Source: JAMXLO01 sp963850535
GTDB taxonomy: Bacteria; Pseudomonadota; Alphaproteobacteria; Acetobacterales; Acetobacteraceae
NCBI GenBank assembly: GCA_963850535.1
Contig: CAWKMC010000010.1
Coordinates: forward strand, 186,001 to 250,000
Direction of reading: 5' to 3'
Length of the DNA stretch: 64,000 nucleotides
A program made the translations under genes and the position numbers. The stretch's first letter is position 1. Every line of letters begins with the position of its first letter. Shown in pieces: positions 50,936 through 59,984 of the stretch. Below the pieces are notes generated by a model that saw nothing but the letters and a program-made list of their open reading frames with translations, was not told where the DNA came from and did not search any database.

Positions 50936-51504
50936 GCACCGGCGGATCACTTTCTGCGGCCTATTTCGATGCATTGTATGCCAGGGAGAATGATCCCTGG
51001 TGTTTTGCCACCAGCCCGTACGAGAAGGCCAAGTACTCAGCAACCTTGCAGGCTTTGGCGACAGCGCGGTTCGCGAGCGCCTTTGAAGTTGGCTGCTCAA
51101 TCGGCGTGCTGACCCAACTACTGGCGAACCGGTGCGACCGGCTCCTCGCGGTCGATGTTGCCGAGGCGGCTCTGGCGCAGGCGCGACGACGTTGCGCTGA
51201 CCTCAAACATGTTGCGTTCGAGTGGTTACAGGTGCCAGATCAATGGCCGCAACAGACATTCGATCTGATCTTGCTCTCAGAAGTGCTGTATTATCTGTCG
51301 CCCGATGACGTGTCGCGTACCGCACAACGCGCACGCAACAGCCTGAGACCGCAGGGGACTGTTCTGCTGGTGCATTACATCCTGCCGACCGATTACCCAT
51401 GCAGTGGCGATACCGCCGCGGAGATCTTTATCGCGGAAGCGCAGCTCACTCCTAGTCTGCAGCGACGTGAAGCTGCGTATCGACTGGATCTGCTGCGTTC
51501 CTGA
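50932..51504 (+). CDS. SAM-dependent methyltransferase, NodS-like
   Basis: The 190-aa enzyme begins AAYFDALYARENDPWCFATS and shows YEKAKYSATLQAL. Its SAM motif is FASAFEVGCSIGVLTQLLA, followed by LLAVDVAEAALAQARRRC and FDLILLSEVLYYLSPDDV. The pattern of NDPWCF, YEKAKYxATLxAL and GCSIGVLT matches the NodS/SAM-MT group that N-methylates amino sugars in Nod factor synthesis. The ATG overlaps the PIG-L stop codon (ATGA). In its last 53 bases it overlaps the convergent glycosyltransferase gene. A sequential deacetylation then N-methylation of an amino sugar is a reasonable inference. Confidence 0.88.
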   Translation: MSTGGSLSAAYFDALYARENDPWCFATSPYEKAKYSATLQALATARFASAFEVGCSIGVLTQLLANRCDRLLAVDVAEAALAQARRRCADLKHVAFEWLQVPDQWPQQTFDLILLSEVLYYLSPDDVSRTAQRARNSLRPQGTVLLVHYILPTDYPCSGDTAAEIFIAEAQLTPSLQRREAAYRLDLLRS

Positions 51505-52666
51505 GCCAATCCCGAATACGTTCAGCGCGCGCTGTCTCCACCGGCAGATTTTCGAGCGGTACGAGGCGCCGCTGCAGCACCGGGCATTGCTGTTCAAGCC
51601 GTGCCCAGCCTGCACCGAAATAACCTCGCTCGGCATTCTCCTGAACGCAGGAAACGCCTTCCAAACCTGCGCCCCAGGCGACCGGCACGATCGCGAAGTG
51701 GCGCGTCAGGGACTCGCTCGTTGTTCTGAGTTTTGCCGCGATCCGCTGCAACTCTGCGGCGTCACCGGCGCCGGTCTGCCACATCTGATGCAATTGGCCG
51801 CGAATCCGGGAGCGGCGAGTCGCATCCAGTGCCGGTTCGAGGCGAGCATCGAGAAATGGATCCGTCTTTACAATGCGTCGGCGCATCGTATCCGCCATGC
51901 CGCCAGGAGCCTTTCCGTGCAGTCGGGCTGACACGACCACTCGCACCTCTGGTGCATGCCGAATACGCGCATCAATCCGTCGCAACATGTCGAAAAATGC
52001 GCGGTCCTCCGCCAGTGGCACCGCGGGCATACCGCCGGCGCGACGGTACGCTGACGCGGTCACCGCGATGCTCGCTCCGCAATGCTCATCGTGGCGCGGC
52101 CAGGGATCGGCCGGATCGGGATCGAGCAGCGATCGAATTTCATCCAGTAGCCTGGCGTAGTCGCCCTCGCGCGCGTCGATTGCGTGCAGTTGCGGAGGTA
52201 TCAGTCTGGCACCGCATGGTTCGATTTCTGACCTACCCGCCACCGCGTCCGCACCACCGGCGATCGCAGTCAGATTGGCAGCTACCCAATTGGGCGGCAC
52301 GCGCGCATCAGCGTCTGTGGTAAGGAGGATACCGTCTGGGCCGGCCAGTTCGGCCGCGCGATGCATTGCAAGGCGCCTAGCCACCCCGGCGCAGGCGCGA
52401 TTGGGAGGCAGTGCCACATCAATGGTGTCGACGCGAAAGGGCAATGCGACTGCAATCCGGCTGACGACTGTGGCGCTATCGTCCGTGCAATTGCTCAGGC
52501 AGATGACGACGCCTTGAATGGCTGCATGTCGCTGCGCCGCAAGCGCCATCAAGCAGCCTTCCAGTTCGTCTGCCTCGTCTTTGGCTGGGATGGCGGCCCA
52601 GACGGACGGCGTGGGCTGCCCCTGCGTGTTCAGCCCGAACCTCCGGGCATCTTGTTTGCTAACCAT
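51452..52666 (-). CDS. Glycosyltransferase family 2
   Basis: The 404-aa protein has the GT-A fold of GT2: PSVWAAIPAKDEADELEGCL, VVICLSNCTDDSATVVS, GILLTTDADARVPPNWVAA (D-x-D-type motif, TDADAR) and an EHCGASIAVTASAYRRAGGM acceptor loop, with PLAEDRAFFDMLRRID further on. It uses a nucleotide sugar in the cytoplasm. It is convergent to the methyltransferase gene and overlaps its end by 53 bases. Its neighbours (deacetylase, methyltransferase, dehydrogenase) suggest one glycan or glycolipid-building unit. Confidence 0.88.
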   Translation of the reverse strand: MVSKQDARRFGLNTQGQPTPSVWAAIPAKDEADELEGCLMALAAQRHAAIQGVVICLSNCTDDSATVVSRIAVALPFRVDTIDVALPPNRACAGVARRLAMHRAAELAGPDGILLTTDADARVPPNWVAANLTAIAGGADAVAGRSEIEPCGARLIPPQLHAIDAREGDYARLLDEIRSLLDPDPADPWPRHDEHCGASIAVTASAYRRAGGMPAVPLAEDRAFFDMLRRIDARIRHAPEVRVVVSARLHGKAPGGMADTMRRRIVKTDPFLDARLEPALDATRRSRIRGQLHQMWQTGAGDAAELQRIAAKLRTTSESLTRHFAIVPVAWGAGLEGVSCVQENAERGYFGAGWARLEQQCPVLQRRLVPLENLPVETARAERIRDWLRNAADPVDTQLHVAAD

Positions 52667-52982
52667 GCAACTCGATCGCGCCTCACTATTGCACTAAATC
52701 GAGAGGACTCAGCCGCGCGATCAGAGCTGGTGTTCGGACAAAATCAGCAATTTGCAAATCTGGGCCAAATGGGAAACTCGAGCCACCCTTGTCCCGGTAA
52801 GTATCTCGTGACCGGACCAGTTGGTGGGGGCGCTTCTATAGCGCAGGTGACGGGCGCATCTTTGCTTTCCAACTGCCACAGTAGATGGGTTCTCATATGC
52901 CTCGAGCCAAGCCTAGCCGCTCCCCACATCAATCCTGCAGCTAATGACCAATGCTGCGCTGCTCGGCCGGGGTTAAACAGCC
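52667..52982. other. 316-base intergenic region between GT2 and ycjX
   Basis: It separates the divergent GT2 and YcjX genes and should contain their promoters. No gene, repeat or strong hairpin was recognised. Confidence 0.5.
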
Positions 52983-54354
52983 GTGGCTCTAGGTGCCATT
53001 GCCGCCCTGACCGCAGACATGCTGATGCTGCGCACCACGAAGCGCATCGGCGTCACAGGCTTGGCAAGAGCGGGCAAGACGGCGCTGATCACTTCACTCG
53101 CTGCCAACCTGCTGGCGTTGTCAGCGGGCAGACCGGCGTTGCCGGCGGTGGTTGATCGGCTGCGAGGGCGGCGATTGTCCGCGTCCATATCGCCTGCCGA
53201 AGCGTCCGACATCCCGCGATTCCAAATCAAACCTCACACGGACGCGCTCGCTGCTGACCCGCCGCGCTGGCCGGAGCGGACAACGGCGGTATCGCTGCTG
53301 GCGCTTGACGTGGACGTTCCACGCGAGGGGTTTCTGGCAACCGTCGGTCCGCAGCGCCGCCGCCTCGAAGTCTTGGATTATCCCGGCGAGTGGCTTCTCG
53401 ATTTGCCATTGATTGGTCAGGACTTCGCAATCTGGTCCGAGGCCACTCTGCGTCGTTTGGAATCCTTGCCGAGGGCTGACATACCACGGGCGTTTCTGAG
53501 CTTCGTGCGTAGTCTGCCCGCTGGGGTCGGGGCGGACGACGCCTTGTCCTCGAGTGGGCACCAGCTTTACGCCGAGACTCTGCGTCGCATGCGCGATGAG
53601 ATAGGGCTGGTTTTCCTCCAGCCGGGACGCTTCCTGATGCCCCCACCGGGTGCGCAACCGCCCTGGATGCAGTTCTTCCCGTTGCCGGGCCGCAGCCCGC
53701 TCGCAAGGGCGATGCAGGCCCGCTTCAGCGCGTATCTCGACGCGGTCCAGCGTGACTTGATGTCGCCAATGTTCGGCGAGCTCGACTGCCTTGTGATACT
53801 GGCCGACTTGCTTTCCCCCTTGCATCAGGGACAGCCCGCCTTCGTCGACACGCAATCGGCTCTTGGCGCTGCAGCCGACGCGTTGCGTTGGGAGCGCGCG
53901 TGGACAGACTATTTGGCGGCATTTGCGCGATTGAGGTTGCCGCCGAGCAAAGTCAAACGCGTGGCCTTTGTCGCCACCAAAGCGGATCACATCGCTGCAC
54001 GTCAGCGTGGAAACCTAACATCCTTGATGCGGCATATCACGCGGGTGCCCCAAACCGGCGTCCCATCTTCGCGTATTCTCAATAGCGTCAGTGCGCTGTA
54101 CCGAAGACGTTGTGGAAACATTGGGCGGCCGGCCTGTTTCTGCCGTGCGCGGCCGGATCATCGGAGAGTCCCGCCCTGCGCGCTTTTACCCTGGCGAAGT
54201 TCCAGACAGCGTTCCCGATGACCTGTTTTGGCAACACCGGTTCCTTGCGTTACCCGACTTCGAACCGATGCGGCTACCGGAGGGTGGACGCGGCGGCGTT
54301 CCTCAAATTGGATTAGATACGCTCGTTGCATTTCTGTTGGCGGATGTACTCTGA
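52983..54354 (+). CDS. ycjX: YcjX family GTPase-like protein, frameshifted
   Basis: The YcjX/DUF463 family P-loop protein starts GTG 52983 (weakly supported) with RIGVTGLARAGKTALITSLA as Walker A (about residue 30), LEVLDYPGEWLLDLPLIGQD (the DxxG-like step), and KRVAFVATKADHIAARQR (TKAD base-specificity motif). The main frame then derails, and the true C-terminus continues in another frame as IASVRCTEDVVETLGGRPVS, GEVPDSVPDDLFWQHRF and PQIGLDTLVAFLLADVL, ending at 54354. One base gained (or two lost) near 54070-54078 accounts for the shift. YcjX and YcjF are encoded together in many alphaproteobacteria and are stress-linked. ycjF starts immediately at the stop codon (TGATG). Confidence 0.82.
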
Positions 54355-55199
54355 TGGACACTGCGCCCGAACCGTTTCTTTTGCTGGAGGCCGACGAGGC
54401 ACCTCGTCTGGAAGCGGCGCCTCCGCTGCTGCCGGCAGCAGCACTTGTACGTCGGCGAAGCGCACCGGCACTGGCGGGCGTGCTCGTGCTCGGGGCCAGC
54501 TTCCTGGTGCTCTGGGGTGCTTGGCTCGTAAGCTCGTTATTCGACCGCTGGAACGTACTTGGCTGGCTAGGTCTTGCGAGTCTTGTCGTCGCACTCGCCC
54601 TTATTGGCCTCGGCATCAGCCGGGAGTTCCGCGATCTGTGGGCACTGCGCCGAGTTGATCATCTCCGCGCTGAGCTCGCCAGCGGTGAAATCAATCGGAT
54701 CCAGCATGCAGCGCAGCGCTGGTTGGAAGCGCTGCCGGAGCACACTGGGATCCTGCCAGCTCTCGCTGCCACGGATACGCCGGATGCAATACTTGCGCTG
54801 CTGCGTTCTGGACCAGGCAAAGAACTGCAAGAAGCGACCGACATGCTTGGTCGGAGTGCGGCGCTCCAGAGTGTTGCAATAGTTGCCGCAACGCCTTCGC
54901 CGGCCCTGGATGTGCTGACCGTTGGCTGGTGTGGTGTGCGCCTGATACGGCAGGTCGCAGTTTTGTATGGCATGCGCCCAGGCGTTCTGGGAACGGTGGC
55001 ATTGCTCCAGAAAACCGCTCTGGCTGCGGCATCGGTGGCCGCGACAGAGATCGCGGTAAATGCCGCGACTCATGCCGTGGTGTCGCATCCGATATTGCGG
55101 CATTTGGCGGGCGAGGTCGCCGGTGCCGGAGTCGCGGCTCGACGCATGATTGTGTTGGGGCGTGCAGCCGGGGCGGCCTGCTCGCCGTTACCTCGCTGA
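54354..55199 (+). CDS. ycjF: YcjF/TIGR01620 family membrane protein
   Basis: The 281-aa DUF697 membrane protein starts MDTAPEPFLLLEADEAPRL, and ATG 54354 overlaps the ycjX stop. Two hydrophobic helices (about 45-63 and 70-92: LAGVLVLGASFLVLWGAWLV and LGWLGLASLVVALALIGLG) are followed by a cytoplasmic helical region (FRDLWALRRVDHLRAELASG) and a C-terminal DUF697 segment (LDVLTVGWCGVRLIRQVAVL, GTVALLQKTALAAASVAATE). It is the standard partner of YcjX. Confidence 0.9.
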   Translation: MDTAPEPFLLLEADEAPRLEAAPPLLPAAALVRRRSAPALAGVLVLGASFLVLWGAWLVSSLFDRWNVLGWLGLASLVVALALIGLGISREFRDLWALRRVDHLRAELASGEINRIQHAAQRWLEALPEHTGILPALAATDTPDAILALLRSGPGKELQEATDMLGRSAALQSVAIVAATPSPALDVLTVGWCGVRLIRQVAVLYGMRPGVLGTVALLQKTALAAASVAATEIAVNAATHAVVSHPILRHLAGEVAGAGVAARRMIVLGRAAGAACSPLPR

Positions 55200-55292
55200 G
55201 GCTGAAAGCTGGAGCCGGATGGGGCATTGGCTGCTGCAGCGAGCTGGCGCATCATGGTTTTCATGATGCAATCGCTAGCTGGGAGGTAAGAA

Positions 55293-55694
55293 ATGGCTAC
55301 CGACCTTCCGCCTGGTTACCAACCCTCGGCAGACGAGGAGTTCTTGAATCCGACGCAGGTCGAGTATTTTCGTCGAAGGTTGGAGAAAGCACGTGAAGAC
55401 CTTCGGCGGGAGCTTGAGGCAATCCCTTCACCAGATGCCAATGATCTGAGCTATGACGGGGACCAGACCGACCACGCCAGCGCCGATTCCGAACGGGAAT
55501 TCGAGATCCAAAACCGCGAGCGGGTCCAGATGCTGTTGCGACAAACGGAGCGAGCGCTTGCGCGACTTGAGAATGGAACATACGGCTATTGCGAGGACAC
55601 AGGCGAGCCAATCGGTCTGAAGCGGCTTATAGCCCAGCCCACAACTTCATTGTCGCTCTCGGCTCAAGAGGCACGAGAACGGCGAAGGGGCTGA
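55293..55694 (+). CDS. DksA/TraR-like RNA polymerase-binding protein
   Basis: The 133-aa protein has a coiled-coil arm (PTQVEYFRRRLEKAREDLRR to HASADSEREFEIQNRERV) and a globular C-terminal end, TYGYCEDTGEPIGLKRLIAQ. Only one of four zinc-binding cysteines is present (Cys in YGYCEDTGEPIG), as in alphaproteobacterial DksA-like proteins, so zinc is probably not bound. DksA enters the secondary channel of RNA polymerase and mediates the stringent response. A purine-rich GGGAGG precedes the ATG. It lies alone behind ycjXF. Confidence 0.9.
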   Translation: MATDLPPGYQPSADEEFLNPTQVEYFRRRLEKAREDLRRELEAIPSPDANDLSYDGDQTDHASADSEREFEIQNRERVQMLLRQTERALARLENGTYGYCEDTGEPIGLKRLIAQPTTSLSLSAQEARERRRG

Positions 55695-55710
55695 TCATCT
55701 CGCGCGCGGA

Positions 55711-55744
55711 CGCGTCAGGTGCAAACGTTTTGACGGCTTTTTTT
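55711..55744 (+). terminator. Candidate Rho-independent terminator after dksA-like gene
   Basis: CGTCA (55713-55717) pairs with TGACG (55731-55735) and is followed by GC and a run of seven T residues. The stem is only five pairs with a 13-base loop, so termination may be weak. It lies 17 bases after the dksA-like stop codon. Confidence 0.35.
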
Positions 55745-55956
55745 CGGTTCGACCCCAGCCAACGAGCGTAGCTCCCCCTCCAATGACCAGCACTTGGCCC
55801 CTATCGGAAGGCCGTTTCGTACCCGAGTCGGCGCAAGCCTGATCGTTCCTGATGCCCTTGCGGCGGTGAAAACACAAAGTGGCGAACCGATCTATGACGA
55901 ATCTGATCGGCTCCGGCAGTCTTTGCCAACTCCAACAATAATTTGGGGACACTGCC

Positions 55957-57180
55957 ATGGCGTCCGACCTGCCATATGCCGATCAGGGTGAGGCCGATCA
56001 ACCGTTACGGCCGGTCTGGGAGGACACCCCGGACGAGACCGACGCGGATCGCCGGCCCCCATCGCTGTCACGTCGCGCCGTTGACGGCGCCGACGTCGAC
56101 CTCCTTCTCGCCACGCTCGCCGATGCTGCCGATGCCGTTGGCCGGCTCGACGCGCGGGTAGCCGCCAGCGACGAGACGCTCCGCGTCGGCCTGCTCGCCC
56201 GCTTGGCGCTCACCGAGGCCGCCGGCTGGCTGGCCCACGCACAGTCCTGGGTGCACCCGCTCGACCTCGCCCTCCGCGCCGCCGGCCTCACCGCTCCGGC
56301 GGCCCTCGCAGCCCTCGGCGCCGGTGCCCGCGCACTGCCGCAGACCATTGCTCAGCCGGCGGGCCGCCGCGGCTGGGAGGACCCGCCGCTCGACGCTCTG
56401 CCAGCTGCCGACCAGGCGATTGCCGACGCACTGGGCTTCGCCCGCGTGCTGTGCCGGCTGCCTGGCGGCGGCCCGCATCCCTTTGCCAGTGCCGCCGCGA
56501 CCGCCGATAGCCTGGCCGGCCTCGGTGCCACGATCGATCGGGACACCCTGGGCGTCTGGTGGAGCGCGCATGCACCGGCGCCGCCCGTCCGGCGGCGTTA
56601 CGGAGCGCGGCGCGGCGAGGGCAGCGTACCCCGGCCGCCGCTGCTCGCCGGCGCGCTTGCCGCTCAAGCGTGGATGCAGGCTGCGATCACCGACCCGCCC
56701 GAACCGGCCCTCGCGCTGCTCGCCTCCTTCGGTCGCCTGGCCCGATTGGCGCCGGTGCGCCACGTGTTCGTGCCGTTCTGGAGTGCCTACCCCGCCGTGG
56801 GGTTCAGCGACCGTGCGGCGCTACCCACACTCCGCTCGGAAGCGGCCGATCGGATCGCCGGCTGGGGAGTGTCGATCGCCTGGCCGGCCGCGGGCCTGCA
56901 CCTCATCGCCGAGAGCGCGCGCATGGGCCTGCGCGACCTCGACCGGCTGCAGGCCTCTGCGGACAGGGGGAGGGGAGACCTCGCCGGTGTCGACCGCCGC
57001 TCGCGCTTGCCAGCGGCCCTCGAGGCGCTGCTGCGCGCGCCGCTGGTGACCCCGAAGGAGCTCGCGGTGAAACTCCGGATCGCGCCGCAGACCGCGACCG
57101 CACTGCTGCGCGAGATGCAGGGCAGGGGGGTCGCCCGCGAGGTGACCGGCCGGGGAAGGTTTCGGGCGTTCGCTGTTTGA
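55957..57180 (+). CDS. DUF1612 and helix-turn-helix protein (RHE_PE00001 type)
   Basis: The 407-aa protein is visibly more GC- and Ala/Arg-rich than its neighbours. It matches the DUF1612/HTH_DUF1612 family: PLRPVWEDTPDETDADR at the N-terminus, EAAGWLAHAQSWVHPLDLAL, HVFVPFWSAYPAVGFSDRA in the middle and a C-terminal winged-helix-like end (LVTPKELAVKLRIAPQTATA, LLREMQGRGVAREVTGRGRF). Members are common on rhizobial and alphaproteobacterial plasmids. The role is unknown. The terminal HTH suggests DNA binding. Composition and family range point to horizontal acquisition. It has no operon partner. Confidence 0.85.
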   Translation: MASDLPYADQGEADQPLRPVWEDTPDETDADRRPPSLSRRAVDGADVDLLLATLADAADAVGRLDARVAASDETLRVGLLARLALTEAAGWLAHAQSWVHPLDLALRAAGLTAPAALAALGAGARALPQTIAQPAGRRGWEDPPLDALPAADQAIADALGFARVLCRLPGGGPHPFASAAATADSLAGLGATIDRDTLGVWWSAHAPAPPVRRRYGARRGEGSVPRPPLLAGALAAQAWMQAAITDPPEPALALLASFGRLARLAPVRHVFVPFWSAYPAVGFSDRAALPTLRSEAADRIAGWGVSIAWPAAGLHLIAESARMGLRDLDRLQASADRGRGDLAGVDRRSRLPAALEALLRAPLVTPKELAVKLRIAPQTATALLREMQGRGVAREVTGRGRFRAFAV

Positions 57181-57333
57181 TTCGGTGTCTGACGGGTGAA
57201 CCTGGCCGGCAATCAGCCCCAAGAACGGGATGAGTTGCGGCGAGCCAGCCGGAAAGCAGCGAATTCGGTCTGTCACGCAATGGAGCCAAACGGCCCCTGG
57301 TGCGTTCACCTTGCCAGCTTTGCGGAGGAAACG

Positions 57334-57807
57334 ATGGCGGAGATCGACAGGTCCAAGGCAGTCGAACTGCTAAACCGTATTTTGGAGGCCGAACTGGCCG
57401 GTGTCGTGCGATACACGCACTATTCGCTGTTGGTCTTCGGCTTCAATCGCATTCCTATCGTCGCCTGGTTGCGCGAGCAGGCCGCCGAATTACTGACCCA
57501 TGCGCAGCAGGCCGGAGAGATGATCACGCATCTTGGCGAGTATCCGTCACTCGCGATCGGACCGCTGCTCGACACGCATCGGACAGACATCGGCACCATC
57601 CTGCGAGAGTCGCTCGAGGCCGAGGCGCGAGCCCTTGCGCTCTACAGGGAGCTCCTGACCGTCGTAGAGGGCAGGTCGGTCATGCTCGAGGAATATGCTC
57701 GGCAGATGGTCCAGGCCGAAGAACTGCATGCGGGCGACGTCGACAAGATGCTTCGCTCGCCGGGCGCTGTCGCCGCGTTCCGTCCTGACGCGGGACAACC
57801 CGTATAG
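57334..57807 (+). CDS. Bacterioferritin-like protein
   Basis: The 157-aa four-helix ferritin-like protein starts at ATG 57334 with GGAGG six bases upstream; the longer frame to 57196 lacks such support. Iron-site residues are in ILEAELAGVVRYTHYSLL, EQAAELLTHAQQAGEMITHL, RESLEAEARALALYRELL and EEYARQMVQAEELHAGD (E-x-x-H-type pairs in helices 1, 2, 3 and 4). This matches bacterioferritin or the related DUF892-free short group. It would store iron or oxidise Fe(II) in the cytoplasm. Confidence 0.85.
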   Translation: MAEIDRSKAVELLNRILEAELAGVVRYTHYSLLVFGFNRIPIVAWLREQAAELLTHAQQAGEMITHLGEYPSLAIGPLLDTHRTDIGTILRESLEAEARALALYRELLTVVEGRSVMLEEYARQMVQAEELHAGDVDKMLRSPGAVAAFRPDAGQPV

Positions 57808-57817
57808 AGACTGCGGA

Positions 57818-58528
57818 TCAGCAGCGGCGCAAGTCCTGCAGATCGATGGCAGCGGTCATCGCGGGCTCGGCCGGCTCGATCAGCTCAGCTCCGTCATTTT
57901 TGACATTCCCGACCGCCTTGCCGACCTGCCATAGTCGCAGGACGTCTTCCGGAGCCGGACGGAGAAGCGAAGCAGGATCGCCGTCAATCTCGCCGAGCCA
58001 GAGCGGCCAATCCTGACGCTCGACGATCACGGGCATCCGGTCCTGGATCGCAGACAGCTGGCGGTTTGCGTTTGTGGTGATGGTCGCGAATGTCTGGAGC
58101 TCCTCATTCTCTGGGGATTTCCATTTCTCCCAAATGCCGGCAAAGGCCACCGGATCGCCATCGATGCGCGCCACGGCAAAGGGCGTCTTGCCGTCCGGAT
58201 CGTCGCGCCATTCGTAGTAGATCGGAGCAGGGACCAGGCACCTGCGCCGGGCGAAGGCATCCTTGAACATCCCCGATCTGGCGATGCTCTCCGACCTGGC
58301 GTTGATCGGCTTCCGTGCCTTCTTCAGATCCTTGGTAAAATAGGGCACCAGGCCCCACTTCAGGACGTCGAGGTGGCGCCCATCGTTCTTCGGGTGCAGT
58401 CGGACAACCGGCGCGTCCATGGTTGGTGCCATGTTCCACGTTGGTGCCAGATTCGGCAGTGGGTTGACCGTGCCGAAAATCCGCGCGATGGCCTCGGCGG
58501 GGAGGAAACTTGCGTAGCGGCCGCACAT
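57818..58528 (-). CDS. SRAP family SOS response-associated peptidase (YedK-like)
   Basis: The 236-aa protein starts MCGRYASFLPAEAIARIFG, with the catalytic Cys2 that also crosslinks abasic sites in single-stranded DNA. The conserved blocks are WNMAPTMDAPVVRLHPKN, RHLDVLKWGLVPYFTKD, PINARSESIARSGMFKDAF, RRRCLVPAPIYYEWRDD and FATITTNANRQLSAIQDRMP (Glu and His of the site). The frame extends to 58624 on the same strand, but MCGRY at 58528 is the family start because processing leaves Cys2 at the N-terminus. It protects DNA at stalled forks. It converges with the bacterioferritin-like gene. Confidence 0.93.
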   Translation of the reverse strand: MCGRYASFLPAEAIARIFGTVNPLPNLAPTWNMAPTMDAPVVRLHPKNDGRHLDVLKWGLVPYFTKDLKKARKPINARSESIARSGMFKDAFARRRCLVPAPIYYEWRDDPDGKTPFAVARIDGDPVAFAGIWEKWKSPENEELQTFATITTNANRQLSAIQDRMPVIVERQDWPLWLGEIDGDPASLLRPAPEDVLRLWQVGKAVGNVKNDGAELIEPAEPAMTAAIDLQDLRRC

Positions 58529-58582
58529 GGAGACGACGTAGTAACCCAGCCCCGCAGATTCCAGACGAGAAGGGGAGGCCTG

Positions 58583-59014
58583 ATGCCATTCGACGGTGCA
58601 AGCAAAACACTGGTTGCCACGCAATCAATGATCGTTCTGGGGATGATCGAATCCTTCTTCGAAGGTGGTGTCAGATGGGCGAGGCGCACATATTGCACCG
58701 GAGACGGCAAACGCTGCCTTCTTGGGGCCATCGAGCATGTCCGTGGCGAAACTGGGTTCGTCGATAATCGGGCTGCGGAGTATCTTGCCGGTGCAATCAA
58801 CCTGCGGCAATTGTCCAAGGGACTGCCGCTTCTGGGCGACACCGCAACCGTGACGGTTATAGGGTTCAATGATGCATTCGGGCGCAGTTATGCCGAGATC
58901 GTCGAGGTCCTGAGCGAGGCCAAAACACTTGCCACGATCGACGCCGATGCAATTGAAGTCGAAACCCACACCGGATGGTTGCGTAAGCCTCAGCAGCGAT
59001 CGTCTGAGCAGTAG
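58583..59014 (+). CDS. Small conserved protein of unknown function (DUF6197-like)
   Basis: ATG 58583 follows GGGGAGG closely and gives 143 residues. The longer frame from 58373 runs antisense to the SRAP gene and was rejected. The central RRTYCTGDGKRCLLGAIEHV stretch resembles DUF6197-type proteins (Trp/Arg followed by Cys-Leu-Leu-Gly-Ala). There is no signal or membrane segment. The function is unknown, and similarity beyond this short block cannot be judged. Confidence 0.6.
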   Translation: MPFDGASKTLVATQSMIVLGMIESFFEGGVRWARRTYCTGDGKRCLLGAIEHVRGETGFVDNRAAEYLAGAINLRQLSKGLPLLGDTATVTVIGFNDAFGRSYAEIVEVLSEAKTLATIDADAIEVETHTGWLRKPQQRSSEQ

Positions 59015-59075
59015 GCCTGGGATATGGCTCGCGTCCATGCGACGGCCAACGTGAAACACCGCGAGCGTCGCAACG

Positions 59076-59972
59076 CTAGCGGCGCGTTTGAAAGGCAAAC
59101 AGGGCTGCCAGCATCAGAACGCCTCCGACGGTCTGCACCGGCGTCAGAACCTCACCCAGCAGAGCCATACTGGCCAGCGTGGAGACCAGAGGTTCCAAAT
59201 TCATGATCAGCGCCGTGCGAAATGGACCGACGCGGGTGACCGATACGAAGATCAGCAGCATCGAGAGCGTGCTGGTCAAGGTCATGCCGGCGAAGGCGCT
59301 CCAACCGCCCAGGCTTTCCGGCGCATTCCACGTTTGCGTCAGCACCGATGCCAGAAGAAAGACCAGGCCCGATGGCGCTAGCGAATACCAGGTGTTCAAC
59401 CGCGCGTCCGTGGCATGCAGGCTGCGGCGCGTGATCAGCAGAGTTACCACGCGGATCACCGCGGCGCCCAGCGCACTCGCGATGCCGAGCACGTCCACGT
59501 CACCCAGACGTGCGCCCAGCATCATTGCCAGACCTATCAAGGCAACTAGGGCCGCTAGTAGGCCGCGCAACCCGACCCGGTCGATTCCAGTGGCTGCCCC
59601 TGCGAGTCCGGTGAGCAACGGATATACGAAATAGGTCAGTATGGCGATGGACAGCGGCAGCAACCGGATTGCCAGCAATAGGCCGAACGTATTGGCGGCA
59701 AACATCACGCCAATGGCCAACGACACGACCCGCTCCCGATTGGTGTGTGGGCGCGATGGAGGCGCATGACGTAGCCAGAACCAAAAGAATAGTATCGTCA
59801 GCATGCCTCGCGCAGTGGCGAACGAGAGCACGTCCATCCCGTCGTTGAAGACGATTTTCCCGAGCACATCGGCAGCGCTGAACGAGAGCGCCGAGGCGAC
59901 GCCGGGCAGCAGGCCGGTTCTGCGCATCTCCGCCGATGCGGCTGGCCGAGACGGTGTATGGTGCCGTGCCAT
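59076..59972 (-). CDS. DMT superfamily (EamA) exporter
   Basis: The roughly 298-aa protein has ten hydrophobic segments in the EamA two-repeat layout: LLPGVASALSFSAADVLGKI, FATARGMLTILFFWFWLRHA, LAIRLLPLSIAILTYFVYPL in the first half, and GMTLTSTLSMLLIFVSVTRV, LIMNLEPLVSTLASMALLGE, TPVQTVGGVLMLAALFAFQ in the second. It probably exports an amino acid or metabolite. The start is uncertain: ATG 59972 was chosen; a GTG at 60038 and internal Met codons are alternatives, and no convincing ribosome binding site is visible for any. Confidence 0.85.
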   Translation of the reverse strand: MARHHTPSRPAASAEMRRTGLLPGVASALSFSAADVLGKIVFNDGMDVLSFATARGMLTILFFWFWLRHAPPSRPHTNRERVVSLAIGVMFAANTFGLLLAIRLLPLSIAILTYFVYPLLTGLAGAATGIDRVGLRGLLAALVALIGLAMMLGARLGDVDVLGIASALGAAVIRVVTLLITRRSLHATDARLNTWYSLAPSGLVFLLASVLTQTWNAPESLGGWSAFAGMTLTSTLSMLLIFVSVTRVGPFRTALIMNLEPLVSTLASMALLGEVLTPVQTVGGVLMLAALFAFQTRR

Positions 59973-59984
59973 CAACGGGGAGGT

